Shown here piece after piece: positions 19,955-31,022 of a stretch of DNA of 64,000 bases. Under the pieces are notes generated by a model. That model did not search any database, was not told where the DNA came from, and was given only the letters and a program-made list of their open reading frames with translations. The DNA comes from Cyanophora paradoxa. Taxonomy: Eukaryota; Glaucocystophyceae; Cyanophorales; Cyanophoraceae. Position numbers and translations under genes: made by a program. How positions within the stretch are numbered: position 1 is the stretch's first letter; each line of letters opens with the position of its first letter. The stretch is taken from assembly GCA_004431415.1 (NCBI GenBank), contig QPMI01000095.1, forward strand, positions 1 through 64,000, read 5' to 3'.

Positions 19955-22207
19955 GAAGGTATGCTCGCTGGCGCCGCCGCGATCCGCCCGCCGCAGACGC
20001 TGCCAGCCTGGGCAGCACAGATCCCGATCCGCTGGGTCTCGCAGACGACGACGCTCGGAATCCCACTGGGCTCGACGGGCGAACTTGACACGACCGAGTT
20101 CTGGCTCGGCAAGGGCGAAAGCATGCGCAAGGCGCGCACGCGATGGAACCTCCGAGGCATGCGCGCGCACCAACGAGCGTACGTAGCCACCGCGATCCTC
20201 GCGTCCAAGCTTATGTACGCGGCCTCATTCCTCCCGTGCCCACCGGCAGCGCTCGAAGCCCTCAAGCACGAATACTGGTGTGCGATCTGGCCCCGGGCCC
20301 CCGAGGCACCGGCCACGAAACGTGCCCCGAGGGGCAGGATCAGCCGCGCAATGGCGGTGCGCCCGCCCGCCCATGGCGGCCTCGGGGCCATCGACCTTGA
20401 ATCTCGCCTCCTCGCGCAGGCCGGCACGTACGTTAAGGCGCTCTGCGACCCGACGTTCGCAGTCTGGAAACTGTTCGCGGCCGATGATATCGGCACGCTC
20501 TTCTCACGCGCCCGGAGCTCCGTCGCCCGCTCCCTTGGCATCGCCGCTCTCGGTGCACACATCCCACTAGCCCGCCAATCCGCGCTCCTCCCCTGCCAAG
20601 GCCCGCTTGCCCCGGCCGCACGCACCCTAGGCCTCCTCCGCCCGCGCGCGGCAGCGACGCAGCCCGCCAGCTGCCCAGCCGTCCGATCGCTCGAGTCGCT
20701 CCCGCTCACGCGTGAACGCTTCCGGGCAGAGCCGCTCTGGTTCAACCCGGTGCTCTCCCCGACCGGCCAGCTGTGGGGCACTACGGCCGCCGACCGCACA
20801 CTTGCCGCCGGCTCCACCACGTCCCCAAAAATTACCCAGGCCGGCCAGGTCCTCACGGTACCCCCCCCGGGCCTGTCCCCCGCCGCCCGCAAAAGGCTCC
20901 AGGTGATCAGAACGCAGCTCTCGGCGCAAGTCTCCGCCCTCGGCCTCGCCCCCCTGTATCGCGGCCCCGCGGCGGTCCGCTCAGGCCCCGGCGGCGACCC
21001 CCGCGTCCTCGACCCCCCGATCCCGGCGGGCCACGGTCCCCGCCGCCCCGGCCCGACCGCGGTCATCCTCGCCCGCCCCGGCACCCCCCCGTCCGGCCTC
21101 CGCGTCGGTGCCCTCCCCGACGGAACGCTCGCCGAACCGCCGATGCCCGACCAGCCCCTCCCCGCCGCCCCCGCCTCGCTCCCGCGAGCGCACGTCATCC
21201 TCGTACCCCCCGGCTCCACCAAACAGAAGCAGCGCTGGCCCGCGGGCCGCCCCGTCCTCGCCGGGCGCCTCGACGCCACGCCCTGGGTCCACGCGGGCCT
21301 CCTCTTCGCCTCCCCCAAGGGCCCCCGCCCCTGGCTCGAATACCGCATCTCCGCGGGCTACCACGCGCTCCTAGCCCTCCCCGCCACCCCCGATCCCGGC
21401 CCCCTCGCCCGCTTCGGAGCCCCGCCGCAGCGCTGCATGTGGCAAACGGTGTGGAAAATTGGCTGCCGCCATGTAAGTCTGACAGCCTGGAACCGTGAAA
21501 TCTGGCTGTGGGCCACGCACGCATGCCTCCCCGCGGGGCAATTCCTCCACCGCATCGGCGCCCGCCCTACCCCCTTTTGCGAGGCCTGTGAATGCATAGA
21601 TGTGCCGGAGGACACGTCCGACCACGCCATCTATTACTGCGCCCCCGCTCGCGCCGCTTGGGGCGAACTCCTCGACCGTTGGAACGAGCACTTCAGCACC
21701 GCCGTCCCCCTCAGCTGTGCCCACGCAGTCACTGGCTTCTGCGCCGTACCGGACAGCCTCCGCCAGCCCGCCCGCCGCCGCGCCCCGCGCTCCCCGGGCG
21801 CCCTGCTCCCCGCCCTCGCCGGTCTCATGATCAGCTCCGCATGGCGGGTCCACCAGCTTACGCCAGAAGAGCGGGAACAATCGGCGAAACCCACCGCTAT
21901 GCTCATCTGGGAGGCGTTCGCCCGCGATGTCTGGGCCCGGGCCCTAGTAGCCATCACCAAAGCGGAGTACGCAGCCCGCGGCCTGTCCCCCGCCGACGCG
22001 CAGCCCGCCCTCGACCCCAGCGCCATTACGTGGGCTTGGGAGCCCGACGACGACCCCCCGCCCCCCCCGAGCCCCGTAGATCCGCTCATCTGGACGGCCG
22101 CCGGCTTCGTTGCCACAATCGAGCGGACAGAAACCGAGACCGTCCCCTCCCGCGGCCCCCTCCTGGAGCCGCCGCCCGACTTCGACTCCCCCGACGTCCC
22201 GTGGTGA
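19955..22207 (+). pseudogene. LINE ORF2 C-terminal region
   Basis: The frame continues directly from the RT segment after the CACTA element and runs about 750 codons to a TGA. The first part (GMLAGAAAI...IPIRWVSQTTTLGIPLG) is the usual post-RT LINE segment. It then passes through a Pro/Ala-rich linker (about residues 250-430) and ends with a CCHC-like Cys/His region (FCEACECIDVPEDTSDHAIYYC), typical of the LINE C-terminal zinc-knuckle-like motif. The reading frame is intact over 2.2 kb, so this LINE copy is not old. Confidence 0.8.
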
Positions 22208-22286
22208 CCGCCCGACCGGCTCATAGCCACGGCACCCGCAGGCCCGCCGGCAGCGGGGCGGAGACCACCTCCAGGCGGCCCCCTGC

Positions 22287-23106
22287 CTACGAGAACAGTG
22301 AGCAAGCTAGCGTCAACCGGTCCCCGCGGCCCCTCCGCACCATAAAATCCATGGCCTCGTCGATGCTGTTGAACCTCCGGTAGTCATCCCCGCCCACCCC
22401 GGGCACCCTCCATATCTGTGCCTGCGCCTTCGGATGCTCCGGATAGTCGCGGGAGTTCCTGCAGCCCCACCGCCACACTCGTAAACAAGCACGCCGCGAC
22501 GCAATCCCCCTGCATCACGCCCAGCGGCGCTGCGCACCAGACAGGATAAATCCCGGGCCGACGCCCTCGGCGCACGGCAATGAAGCCCAGCGTACCCTTC
22601 GCCGGCACTTGCTTGCAGCCTGCGTAGGGCACATGCACGGGATAGCCGCCCAGCCGCCCGTCGGCGTACAGCGCCACCGCCTCCCGCAGCCCGGTCAAGG
22701 TCTCAATCCACGCCGGCGTCGTGCCCATCGGGCTCAAGGCCGAAGCCGCGGGCGCCGCAACAGCTCCCGCAGCCAAAGCCACGGGAGCCCCAACCGCACC
22801 GGCGGGCGCCCCGAGAGCGCTCGCTAAGATAGCAACGGCGACGGGGTCCGCCTCGTGCTCGCCCGATTCGAGCCCGCCGACGGCACCGGCTGGCAACACG
22901 AGATCGGGCACGTCGTCTAGACGCTTCGCTGCAGGCTCGTCCCCGGATGCCTCACCCGCCTCCCGAGCCCGCTTCTCGCCAACCGCAACGCGCGCAGCGT
23001 CGCCTGCCGCCTCCGCTCTCCGCTCCTCGCCTTCCTCGACCATCCCTCCCAGTACCCCCCCAACAATCATATCACCCTTAAGCCCCCCAAGGGACTTACG
23101 GGACAT
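22287..23106 (-). CDS. Gene with RNase H1 N-terminal (viroplasmin-like) domain, two exons
   Basis: On the minus strand the first exon (23106-22538) gives a low-complexity N-terminus with two basic NLS-like clusters (EKRAREAG; AAKRL), then FIAVRRGRRPGIYPVW. A 79-bp intron (22537-22459, GTGCGC...CTGCAG) then joins NSRDYPEHPKAQAQIWRV and DDYRRFNSIDEAMDFM. Spliced, this matches the RNase H1 hybrid-binding/caulimovirus viroplasmin fold (AVRKGR-x-PGIY-x-W ... Y-x-x-F-x-x-x-x-EA). The domain binds RNA-DNA hybrids. No catalytic RNase H domain follows. It lies tail-to-tail with the LINE and its last 17 residues may be altered by the junction. Confidence 0.6.
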
Positions 23107-23254
23107 AGGGGGCTTATGCCCCCTTGTTGCGAACTAGCCCCGACCTGTACCCCGGGCCAGAAAACCGGGCCGTATCTCCCGCAGGCCCCCCTAGGGGCTT
23201 ATCTCCCCTCAGTCACATACCCGACACTCCCGCCACCATCCCGTACGCGCCCGT

Positions 23255-25551
23255 CATGATCCTTCCGACCGCCATCACCGGCTACTTCTCGGGCGCCCAG
23301 CCCAGCGGCGACGGCGCCAGCTCCTCGTCCGCACCCGCTAAGCCGGCTCAGCCCGCGCCCGCGCCGTCGCCTCGCCACAAGCGAGGCCGCCCTTCCGCTG
23401 CGGTACGTCCCACGTCTGCAACCCCTAGTCCCCGCCGATCCCCTGATCGCCGCTCAGGCGAAGCAGGCCAAGGAGAAGGAGAAGCTCGTCGCCAAAGAGG
23501 TCCCCAAGCCGAGCGCTGCCCCCGATCAGGAGGCCCCCAAGCCGGGCGACGCCCACGTCTCGACCATGGCGGCCGCCCCGGCGCCCGCCACCGGCCAGGT
23601 CCGCCTATCGCGCCCGGCCCGCGTACTCACGCTCACGTACACCCGTAGGCGCAGCTCAAAACGAACGGCCGCGCCGCCACGCACGACCAGCCGGCCCAGG
23701 TCCGCTCCCGCCGACCCCAATCGGACGGGGCCCTAGCCCGCCTCGCCCTCGCCTTGTGCTCACATGCCCGCGCATCCGCTCGTAGTATCGTGCCTTCGAC
23801 ACCGCGGCCAACCACGCCCAGCCCGGCCCGGCCGTCCCGGCGCCGCTTCCGCGCATCCCGCGCAAGGACGCCCACGGCAACTTCGTCGTCGCCACCAACC
23901 TCTCGGCCTCGCGCCACACCGTCGTCCTCTCGGACAGCATCGATGAGCTCCGGAAGCACCGCCACGAGGACGTACGCTCGCCGCTATCCCGCCCGTATCC
24001 GCCCGCCCGGAACGACTGAAACTCTCTCGCCGACCGCAGTACGCGGTCCTGATTCAGGGCGATAGCCACGAAGAACTGAAGAAGGTGCCCGAGCTGGTCG
24101 ACGAAGCCACGGGCCGCCTCAACCCGGACGCGCACCGTCGTCTGTACGAAGGCGCTGTGGCCATGCTCTCCCCCGCGCTCCGTCCCGTCGTCCGCGCCTG
24201 CCCGGCGACTACGCGCTTCCTCGGCCGCTCCCCGCGCGTCGCCCACGTCCACTTCGACGACGTCACGATCCCGATCCAGGTCGGCCCGAGACGCGTGCCA
24301 CGCATGCTCCCGCCCGCCCCTCTCTGAAATGCCGCCCGGGCAGATCCTGGCGGAGCTGACGGAGCGCCCGGAGCTGCGGCGCGACATCGACCCGTGCGAC
24401 GTCATGTTCATCAACTTCCCGTCCGGCGCCCGCCTCCGCGTCAGCCCCAGCCCCGCCCCTCGCAGCCCCGCTCACGCCACCGCCCCCCTTACGTCGCGAC
24501 GCCCGCCCGGCGCCTCGACAGGTGACCATCAAGCCGGACCTCTCCATCGCGGAGCGGAAGGCGGTCTACGCGGGGCTCACCCCGCAGGAGAAGAAGGACG
24601 GCGCCTCCTACCGCATCATCACCAACGTCTCCGATACCTACAACAACCTGGGCCTCCTCCGTATGGCCAAGGTCAGCTGAGCCCCGCCCGCCCCTCCCCC
24701 CCCCCAGTCGCACCCCTCCCTCGCGGCACGCAGGCGCTTGTCAGCGCTCCCGACTGGCATGACCTCCGCCCCCTTTTCTTCGGCCCCGACCGCAAGGCCG
24801 GTCTCTCGACCCGCCGCGGCACACGTTTCTAAACGTGGTCACGTCGGCGCATCTCTCGATGCGCGGTGAGCGACCCCGGCTCCCCGAACACCGCGTACCC
24901 CCCCGCCTCTGCCCCCCCCATGCGTAGACTGCCATCGCCCGCCCCAACGCACCCCGCTGACCCCCACCCTGCTCGCAATCCAGGCGCTCCACCTGGACCC
25001 GACAGTCGAGAACGGCAACGTCCGCCACATCATCATCCCGCCCCGCCCCGGCGCCGTCCCCTTCCTCCCGAACATCGCCATCATCGGCCGCGAGATGGTG
25101 GTCGGCCCCGACGCCATCTACGCTGACGAGATCGCGCTGCGGGCGGCGGCGGGCTCCGACGAGCTCGCCCACATCCACCGGGTCTACTACCCGGACGGCA
25201 TCGGCGGCCGCGTCTCCCGCCGTGCGGGCACCACCGCCCACGCCCGCCACCTCAACGCCGTCTCCGCCGTCCTCCGCGGCGTCCCCATCGAGGAGGCCCT
25301 CAAGGAGGTCGCCGCCGCGGCCGCCCGCTCCCGCAAGCGCAAGGCCGAGGAGGCCGCGGCGGACGGCGCCGCCCCCGCCCCCGCCCCGCCCCCGCCCCCG
25401 CCCCGCCCCCGCCGCGGCGAACGCCTCGGCGAACGCAGGCGCGGCGGCCCGGCTCCTCGCGCTCCTCCAGCGCGACCCCTCGGCCATCGCCCGCCACCCC
25501 TCGCTCCAGGCGATCGTGGCGTCCATTGAGGACGACGCGGCGGCGGCGTAG
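23255..25551 (+). CDS. Unrecognised multi-exon host protein
   Basis: A start at 23255 (MILPTAITGYFSG) is followed by a Ser/Pro/Ala-rich, Lys-rich region with KRGRP (AT-hook-like), then exons with good GT-AG borders. Examples are KDAHGNFVVATNLSASRHTV (about 23865-23970), YAVLIQGDSHEELKKVPE with RVAHVHFDDVTIPIQ (24037-24281), ILAELTERPELRRDID (about 24345-24440), VTIKPDLSIAERKAVYAG (24522-24670) and ALHLDPTVENGNVRHIII onwards (24984-). The last exon ends with a Lys/Ala-rich and poly-Pro stretch; the final residues (LLALLQRDPSAIARHPSLQ) are in another frame, so there is a small intron or an indel in the CCGCCC repeats near 25390-25420. I do not recognise the family; the basic N-terminus suggests a nuclear protein. 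Confidence 0.5.
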
Positions 25552-25861
25552 AGTCCCGGCTCCCTCCGGACGCTGAGTCTAGTGCGGAACTAGGCAGCCG
25601 GCCTCAGTGCTGAAACTAGGCAGTTGGCGGCGGCGCTCGGGCCGTGGCAGCTAGCTCTATTTCCCCCGAGACCCCCTTCCCCCCCTTTTCCTCTTTCCTT
25701 TACTCGGCCACTACCCTCCCCCCAGCCCAACCTGGCAGAAAGTGCCCCCCCCCTCCCCCCCTCCCCCCCCTCAGGGTCAAGGACAACCCCGATCCACGAC
25801 TTCCTCACGCTCCAGCTCGACCGCGGATAGCTAGGATAGAATAGCAAGACGTCTTCCTTCT
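25552..25861. other. Intergenic region
   Basis: This holds C-rich and pyrimidine-rich tracts (about 25670-25780) and a short imperfect repeat (GGAACTAGGCAG and GAAACTAGGCAG near 25587-25625). No gene was recognised. Confidence 0.5.
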
Positions 25862-28247
25862 ATGCCGCAGAGCCCCAGAGCTAGCCTAGGCGCCCCCCCA
25901 GTCGATGAAAGCGACGGGGCGGCGGTTGTTGTCCTTAATACGACCATTGCCCGGTTGGGCTTTTGCAAAAAATGCATGTCTCAAGACTCAACTTGCAAGC
26001 TAATCGCGATCGCGAACGCCCTTCAGGGGCGGCCGTTCGCGGCGGGGCTAATGATGGCCGATTTTCGAATCTGGAATGGCGAGGGAACCGATGAGCAGAT
26101 TGCGGAGCACTATTTCAACGTTGGAGCCGCGTCAACACGCACGGCGGTCCACCTGCACCTGCCTTTCACCGACTGCGCGACTTCCGGCAACGGTACGCGG
26201 CGGGCCCTCGACAGCTCTGGCAACGGTCGGCATGCACAGGTACGCCACGAAGAATTTAATTCTCGCTTTTAATTTCAACCCGGCCGTGAAACCTCGCGAT
26301 CGCCGTAGGTCGACGACGACGTGTACTTCGTTTGCCCGGCGAACGCCCCCTCCATGCCCGTCCCGGCGCCGACCATCCTCGCGGCCGCTGCCGCGTCGGC
26401 AACGGACTTGATCGCCTCCGTCTCGTGGTCGGCTGGCCGCTTCATCGCCACAGTTGAGGTCCGCTGCGGCGGGTTTGGCGGCCCGTACCGCGCTGCCAAG
26501 TCCGTCGACGACCCCCCCTCTGGCTTCGGCCACCCCATCGGCTTCGGCCCCACCCTTGGCTTTGGCCACCCCATCGGCCTCGGACACCCCCCTGGCTTCG
26601 GCCACCCCCCCTACTCCGGCCGACCCCTCCCGACCTCTCGCGGCCCGCCTCGCCTCCGCACTCCCAGCTTTCTGCGCCACCTGTCAGTGCCCGCGCTCTC
26701 TCCACTCTGCCGTCCCGGCACCTCTCCCCGCCCTGCCCCGCATCCGCTGCCCACCCCCTACCGCTGCCTCCGCCCACTCCCTCTCCTTCCTCATATATTC
26801 CTCCTACCACCTTCTTCACCTCGACAAAACGGGACACCGATTAATCGGGGTCCTGGGGCGCAGGTGAGGAGGAGGGAGGAGGCAGAATGAGGAGGAGGAG
26901 GGGTGGCGGAGCGGCGGCAAGGGAGGGCGGCGGACTGCGAGACATTTCACTTCCAGGGCTCATGAGGGATGGAGGAGTTGATCAAGGGGTGGGCGCGCGG
27001 GTCTGGTTACGGCTATCACCGAAAACCATGGCTCCCCCACTCAGGCGAACCTCCCATATTGAGCGACCCATGGCCGGCACCTAGCTAGCACCTTCGGCTA
27101 GATAGTTGACCGGTCGGAAGGGCACGTCACGTAGAACATTGATACATGTGCCGTGGTGTATCAATGCGACGTCCACTTTTGCAAAAAAAAAATGCCAAGT
27201 CCGTCGACGACTCTGAGGCGGCCGGCGCAACCTTCTCTCTCGCCGTCGTCCCTTCGTACGAAGGCTCGTATCCGGTGTCCTGCATAGCGCTAGCTAGCAC
27301 GCTGGCAGAAGTCTCGTCGGCGCCCTCCGCGAATGTCACGGCGATCGTGCCAGCTGGCGGGGCGCTCCCGACACAATCCGGTGTGCCGTGCTTCACTGAC
27401 CAGCGTTCGCTCGCACCCAGTCTCACGCGACGCGAGCAGCCCTGCTCCCGGCCGGCAACCCCAAGGTCTACAACGTGTACAACCAGCCCCTGATCGACAT
27501 CGACGAGGACGTCGACCGGCAGCTCGTCTACGCGGCCCTGCTCCCGGGCTACCCGCTCGGCAGCCGGCGCGCGTCGGCCCGCGCGGCGCTCCTCTTCAGG
27601 ACGGGCCAAGACCTCGTCCACTGCGACTACGACCTCGAAGCGTCCCTCTGCACGGCCCTCCAGCGCTACGCAGTGCGCGCCGGCGCCGCTGCTCGGCTCT
27701 CCGGACCGATTCCGCCCCATCGTGACCGCTTTCGTGCATGCGCAGGGGGCAGTCTCAGAGAGCTCGCAGTTCGCGTTTTCGCCCATGCTTCCATTCTTGG
27801 CGGTCGATCCCGACCGCCGTTTCTCCCCGCACGCCCTCGAGGCGCATCGGGTACCTAGGCCTCCACCCCAGGCCGCCACGTCGCTGTCTCGACGCGCGTG
27901 ACGTCGGCCGGCAGGGTAATTGGATCTGGGCCTCAACGCAGGCGAGCAGGGCCGACCTGGTGGGGCCGACCCTCGAGGCGTGCCTCCAGCCGCCCTCCGC
28001 CTGCACCGGCGCCGCGTGCCACCACTTCGCGGCCCAGCGGTGGGCAGCATACGCGTTCGAGGAGGCGTGCGGCCCGGTCGCGTCTGCGTATGGGGCGGTG
28101 CGACCGTGGCCGCGGGGCGGCTGCGCTTCAACCGCCGTCGACCCGTACCGCTTCATGGACGTTGCGAGGAATTTTTCGCGAGACTTCCGCGTGTTCCGCG
28201 CTTTATATGAGCGGGGTTTCTACGATGCGGTGCGAGCGACAGCGTGA
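25862..28247 (+). CDS. Host gene with LamG/concanavalin-like segment, five exons, interrupted by a retroposon
   Basis: The first exon (25862-26239) contains ADFRIWNGEGTDEQIAEHYF and ALDSSGNGRHA, the conserved end of one and start of the next LamG/concanavalin A-like lectin repeat (D-x-RIWN...; LD-x-SGNG-x-HA). Further exons: 26309-26512 continuing in frame at 27212; about 27422-27672; 27746-27850; 27915-28247 (ends GFYDAVRATA). Exon phases agree at the borders I could check. The protein beyond the lectin segment is Cys-containing and not recognised; an extracellular role is likely. The 680-bp retroposon in exon 2 adds sequence with stops, so this allele is probably inactive. Confidence 0.55.
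26513..27192 (+). mobile_element. Poly-A retroposon with 19-bp target duplication
   Basis: The 19-bp sequence TGCCAAGTCCGTCGACGAC occurs at 26494-26512 and again at 27193-27211. The intervening 680 bp end in a run of ten A directly before the second copy, the mark of target-primed reverse transcription (LINE-mobilised SINE or truncated LINE). Removing the insert joins SVDD to SEAAGATF in frame. The interior begins with a C-rich repetitive part (GGCTTCGGCCACCCC units, to about 26620) and has no recognisable ORF; it does not obviously match the LINE at 17750. Confidence 0.85.
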
Positions 28248-28537
28248 GCTAAGCCATGAACGGTGGCTCAGTTGTTCGCTTGCAGATGAACGGCCCGCGA
28301 GATGGGGCGGAAATTGAAGGCTGCGCCCAGAAGTGGGCGGCTGCTCTCGGATCAATCTCCATCTTCACTGCGACGGTCCGGAAATTGAGCGCGCATGTCG
28401 GTGACGCGCAGCTGAGCGTGCGATATCGATCGTCGCCTCATCAGACCGCCCCCGAAGCCAGTTCCAGCAGGCTGTCGCGAATCCAGGCGAGTCGCGCCAT
28501 TCGCTAGATGTGCTAGACCGCGAATCTAGACCTGATC
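28248..28537. other. Short intergenic region
   Basis: An 83-codon open frame (28256-28507) lies here, but it lacks recognisable features and follows the previous stop by 9 bp. It could be 3'-UTR or part of the next gene's 5' region. I make no gene call. Confidence 0.4.
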
Positions 28538-30399
28538 ATGATGCACCCGCCGCGAACCTTGCAGACGGAGTATCTGAGCCTGCTCGACTTGCAAGGGGCG
28601 ACCGGCGGCGACGTCGACAGCGGCCTCGGCTTCGAGCACTTCGGCGGCCGGTACCTCGCCGAGGAGTGCACGCCACGTGCGCCGCCCCGAGCGCCGCGCT
28701 CGCCGTCGATCCGCCGCCTCGCACAGTCCTTCCCGCCATGTGAATGCTCGCGCGCGGCGCAGTCTACGACGCGGAGCCGGCGTCGAAGGGGCGGAGCTCG
28801 GGGGGCTCGCGGGCGGCGGACGACGTGGCAAGGGCCTACGGGACGCTCGTGGCCGCGGACTTTGAGGCGCTCCTGCTCGAGGAGGTCCAGGTCCGTACGC
28901 GTGGCCGTACGCGCAGGCTGCCAGCGGTGCTCGCGATCGAGAGCAGCGCCGGCGCTGACCGCGGCGCGCCCGCCCAGATCTTCTCGTTCCCGCAGCGGGG
29001 CATAGCGTTCTTCGCCAGCTACGCCTCGTCGGGGCCCGTCGCCTCGCTCCCCCTCATCAAGGTCCGCCCAAATTCCACCACCGAGTCCCTGGATTAGATC
29101 CTTGGCTCACTGCTTCTGCTCCCGAAATCGGGCGCCGGCCGCAGGCATGCGCCCCCCAGTTGGGCGTTGCGCTGCTCGCGTTCCCCACGAGCCCCGCGAC
29201 GTGCCCCTTCGAGCTCGTCGGCGCCTCCGTCTGCCCCGGCCTCGACGTCGCCCACGTGACCGCGATCTTCTCCTGTGCGCCCTAGGCCTTGGAGCTGTAT
29301 TGCAAGACGATTAATCTTCGTCTATCTATGCATCGAGTTCATCGTTCGACCTGACGCCGTGTGCGCCGCGTGCGCAGGGGCCGTGGACGAGTCCGCCCTC
29401 CTGGAGCGCGCCTCGGCCGCGGGCGCCTCCTACAAGTACCGATCTGGTGTGGTGCTGCACGGGCCGCCCACGGTCCTCCGCACGGACACGCTGCCCCTCT
29501 CGCACCACTGGATCGTGCGCGGCGCCTAAGCCCCTGGATCTTTCGGAGGCTCCGAAGCCTCAACATCTTGCTCCTTCCGCCAGGTCCAGAACGAGCGGCC
29601 CCTGGTCGCCGGCCGCGGCTTCGGGTACCTCGAGGTGCGCAGTCGGCGCGGCGCGCGGCGGGAGCGCGCGCCCACGCGGCCGCGGCGCAGGGCCGCTGGG
29701 TCGAGGCGCCGGGGTCCCGGTTCAGCTTCTACGTCGCGGGCGACCAGGTGCGCAGGGTTCGACGGGATGCGAAAGGCTGGGGTGGTGTGGGGCCCTGATG
29801 CGCGCCGCAGGTCGTGCGGGTCGCGAAGGCGGACGGGTACCAGGGGGGCATGGCGGGGCGGCTCGACGGCAGCGTCCGCGTCTTCGGCGGCCCCGCGTGG
29901 CGCGGCACCCTCTCCAACTGGACCTCGGTGCCCCCCTGTCGACGGCGCCGATCGCGCATGCGCAACTCCCGATCTGATTATTCGCGTCTCGCATCAGGTG
30001 GCCGCCGCGGCCTACAAGGACGGCGTCCTCTTTGTCGTCCGCGAGGTCCACTCGGCGGCGAGCCAGCGCTCGTTCGTCTTCGCCACGAGCGACAGCCCGA
30101 GGCCGCGGCTCGTCAAGGAGAAGCGCCTCCACCGCTCCAACGAGCGCGCGACCTCCTCGCAGCTGCTCCGGATCCGCGGCGTCGACGGCCCCTCCTTTGA
30201 CGCCGAATCCGTCGCCGTTTCCATCGTTCTGGACAACTGGGTCGCGAACGTTGTCGGCGCCTACACCGTCGAGGACTACGGCGCCCTTGACGCGTTTGGC
30301 GACGGATTCGGGGTGTTCAACTTCTCGGGGCCCGTCCCCGAGCTGCCCGTCGTCCTCTTCGCGGTGTCGGAGCCGGCCACCTTGATCTCGCTCCACACG
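28538..30399 (+). pseudogene. Cys-rich repeat host gene, 5' part (exons before the foldback insertion)
   Basis: Exons with GT-AG borders run on the plus strand: a probable first exon from 28538 (MMHPPRTLQTEYLSLLDLQG); about 28766-29063 (VYDAEPASKG...FFASYASSGPVASLPLIK); about 29143-29285; about 29380-29529; 29592-29632; 29696-29747; 29812-29945 (VVRVAKADGYQGGMAG); and 29999-30399. The last ends ...FAVSEPATLISLHT at the insertion. After removing the foldback element and one copy of CACACG the frame continues QCPPGTVWNADAAVF. The N-terminal region is not a family I recognise; the downstream part has ephrin-receptor-like Cys repeats, so the whole is probably a large cell-surface or secreted protein. 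Confidence 0.55.
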
Positions 30400-31022
30400 T
30401 ACCCCGGCACTTTTGGCTCACCCACGCATTGCGTCGGAAATTTCAAGCATTGCGTGGGAATTTCAAGCATTGCGTCGGAAATGAAGCACTGCTCGAAATC
30501 TCCACGCAGTTTCAAGCAGTGCGCCAAGTTTCACGAAACTGCGTCGCTCGACGCACTCGAAGTTTGACGCACTGCGCCGCTCGACGCAGCTGGACGCAGT
30601 GTCCGACGCACTGCGCCGGCGTATACGTAGCTATAGCCAGCAGCGTGGCCGGTACCGGTCGACGGTCGTCGAGCTCGTTGCTATGGGCCTGAGCTCGACG
30701 CGGCTCGACTCGGCGAGCTCGCCGAGAGAGAGAGTCGGTCGTCAAGCTCGACGGGGCACGCGTACGCGTGGCGCCGGCGCCCCTAGGTCGTACCGTAGTA
30801 CATGTGCGCATGCGCACACAGCTCAGCGCCCTCGTGGGGCCAATCCCGAGCCCGCGCGGCGCCCTCGTGTAGATGTGCGCACACTGTGAAACAGCTAGCG
30901 GCCTCGTGGCCGATCGTGCGCGGGCGCCCTCGAGCTCATCTGCCCCAATCTGCCCCGCCTGCAACTTAGGCTGTAAGGGCTTTACACAATACGCAATGAC
31001 CTGCAAGCGGCGTCGTCCCCCG

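Larger units (their letters stand above)
17750..22210 (+). mobile_element. LINE (non-LTR retrotransposon), 5'-truncated, split by a CACTA element
   Basis: GC-rich sequence encodes a LINE reverse transcriptase and C-terminal region on the plus strand. The endonuclease and ORF1 are absent; the sequence starts directly at the edge of element A, so the 5' part was cut off by that insertion or by LINE truncation. A CACTA element sits in the middle of the RT ORF. Excluding it, the preserved part is about 3.3 kb. No poly-A tail or target duplication was identified at the 3' side. Confidence 0.8.

Noticed and set aside
19912-21348. A 478-codon minus-strand open frame opposite the LINE
   Set aside because: It is antisense to the LINE ORF, spans the CACTA border and has an Arg/Gly/Ala composition typical of GC-rich shadow frames.
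23255-23300. PIP-box (PCNA-binding) motif at the start of the unrecognised host gene (AITGYF)
   Set aside because: The conserved Gln is missing and the match is too short to support.
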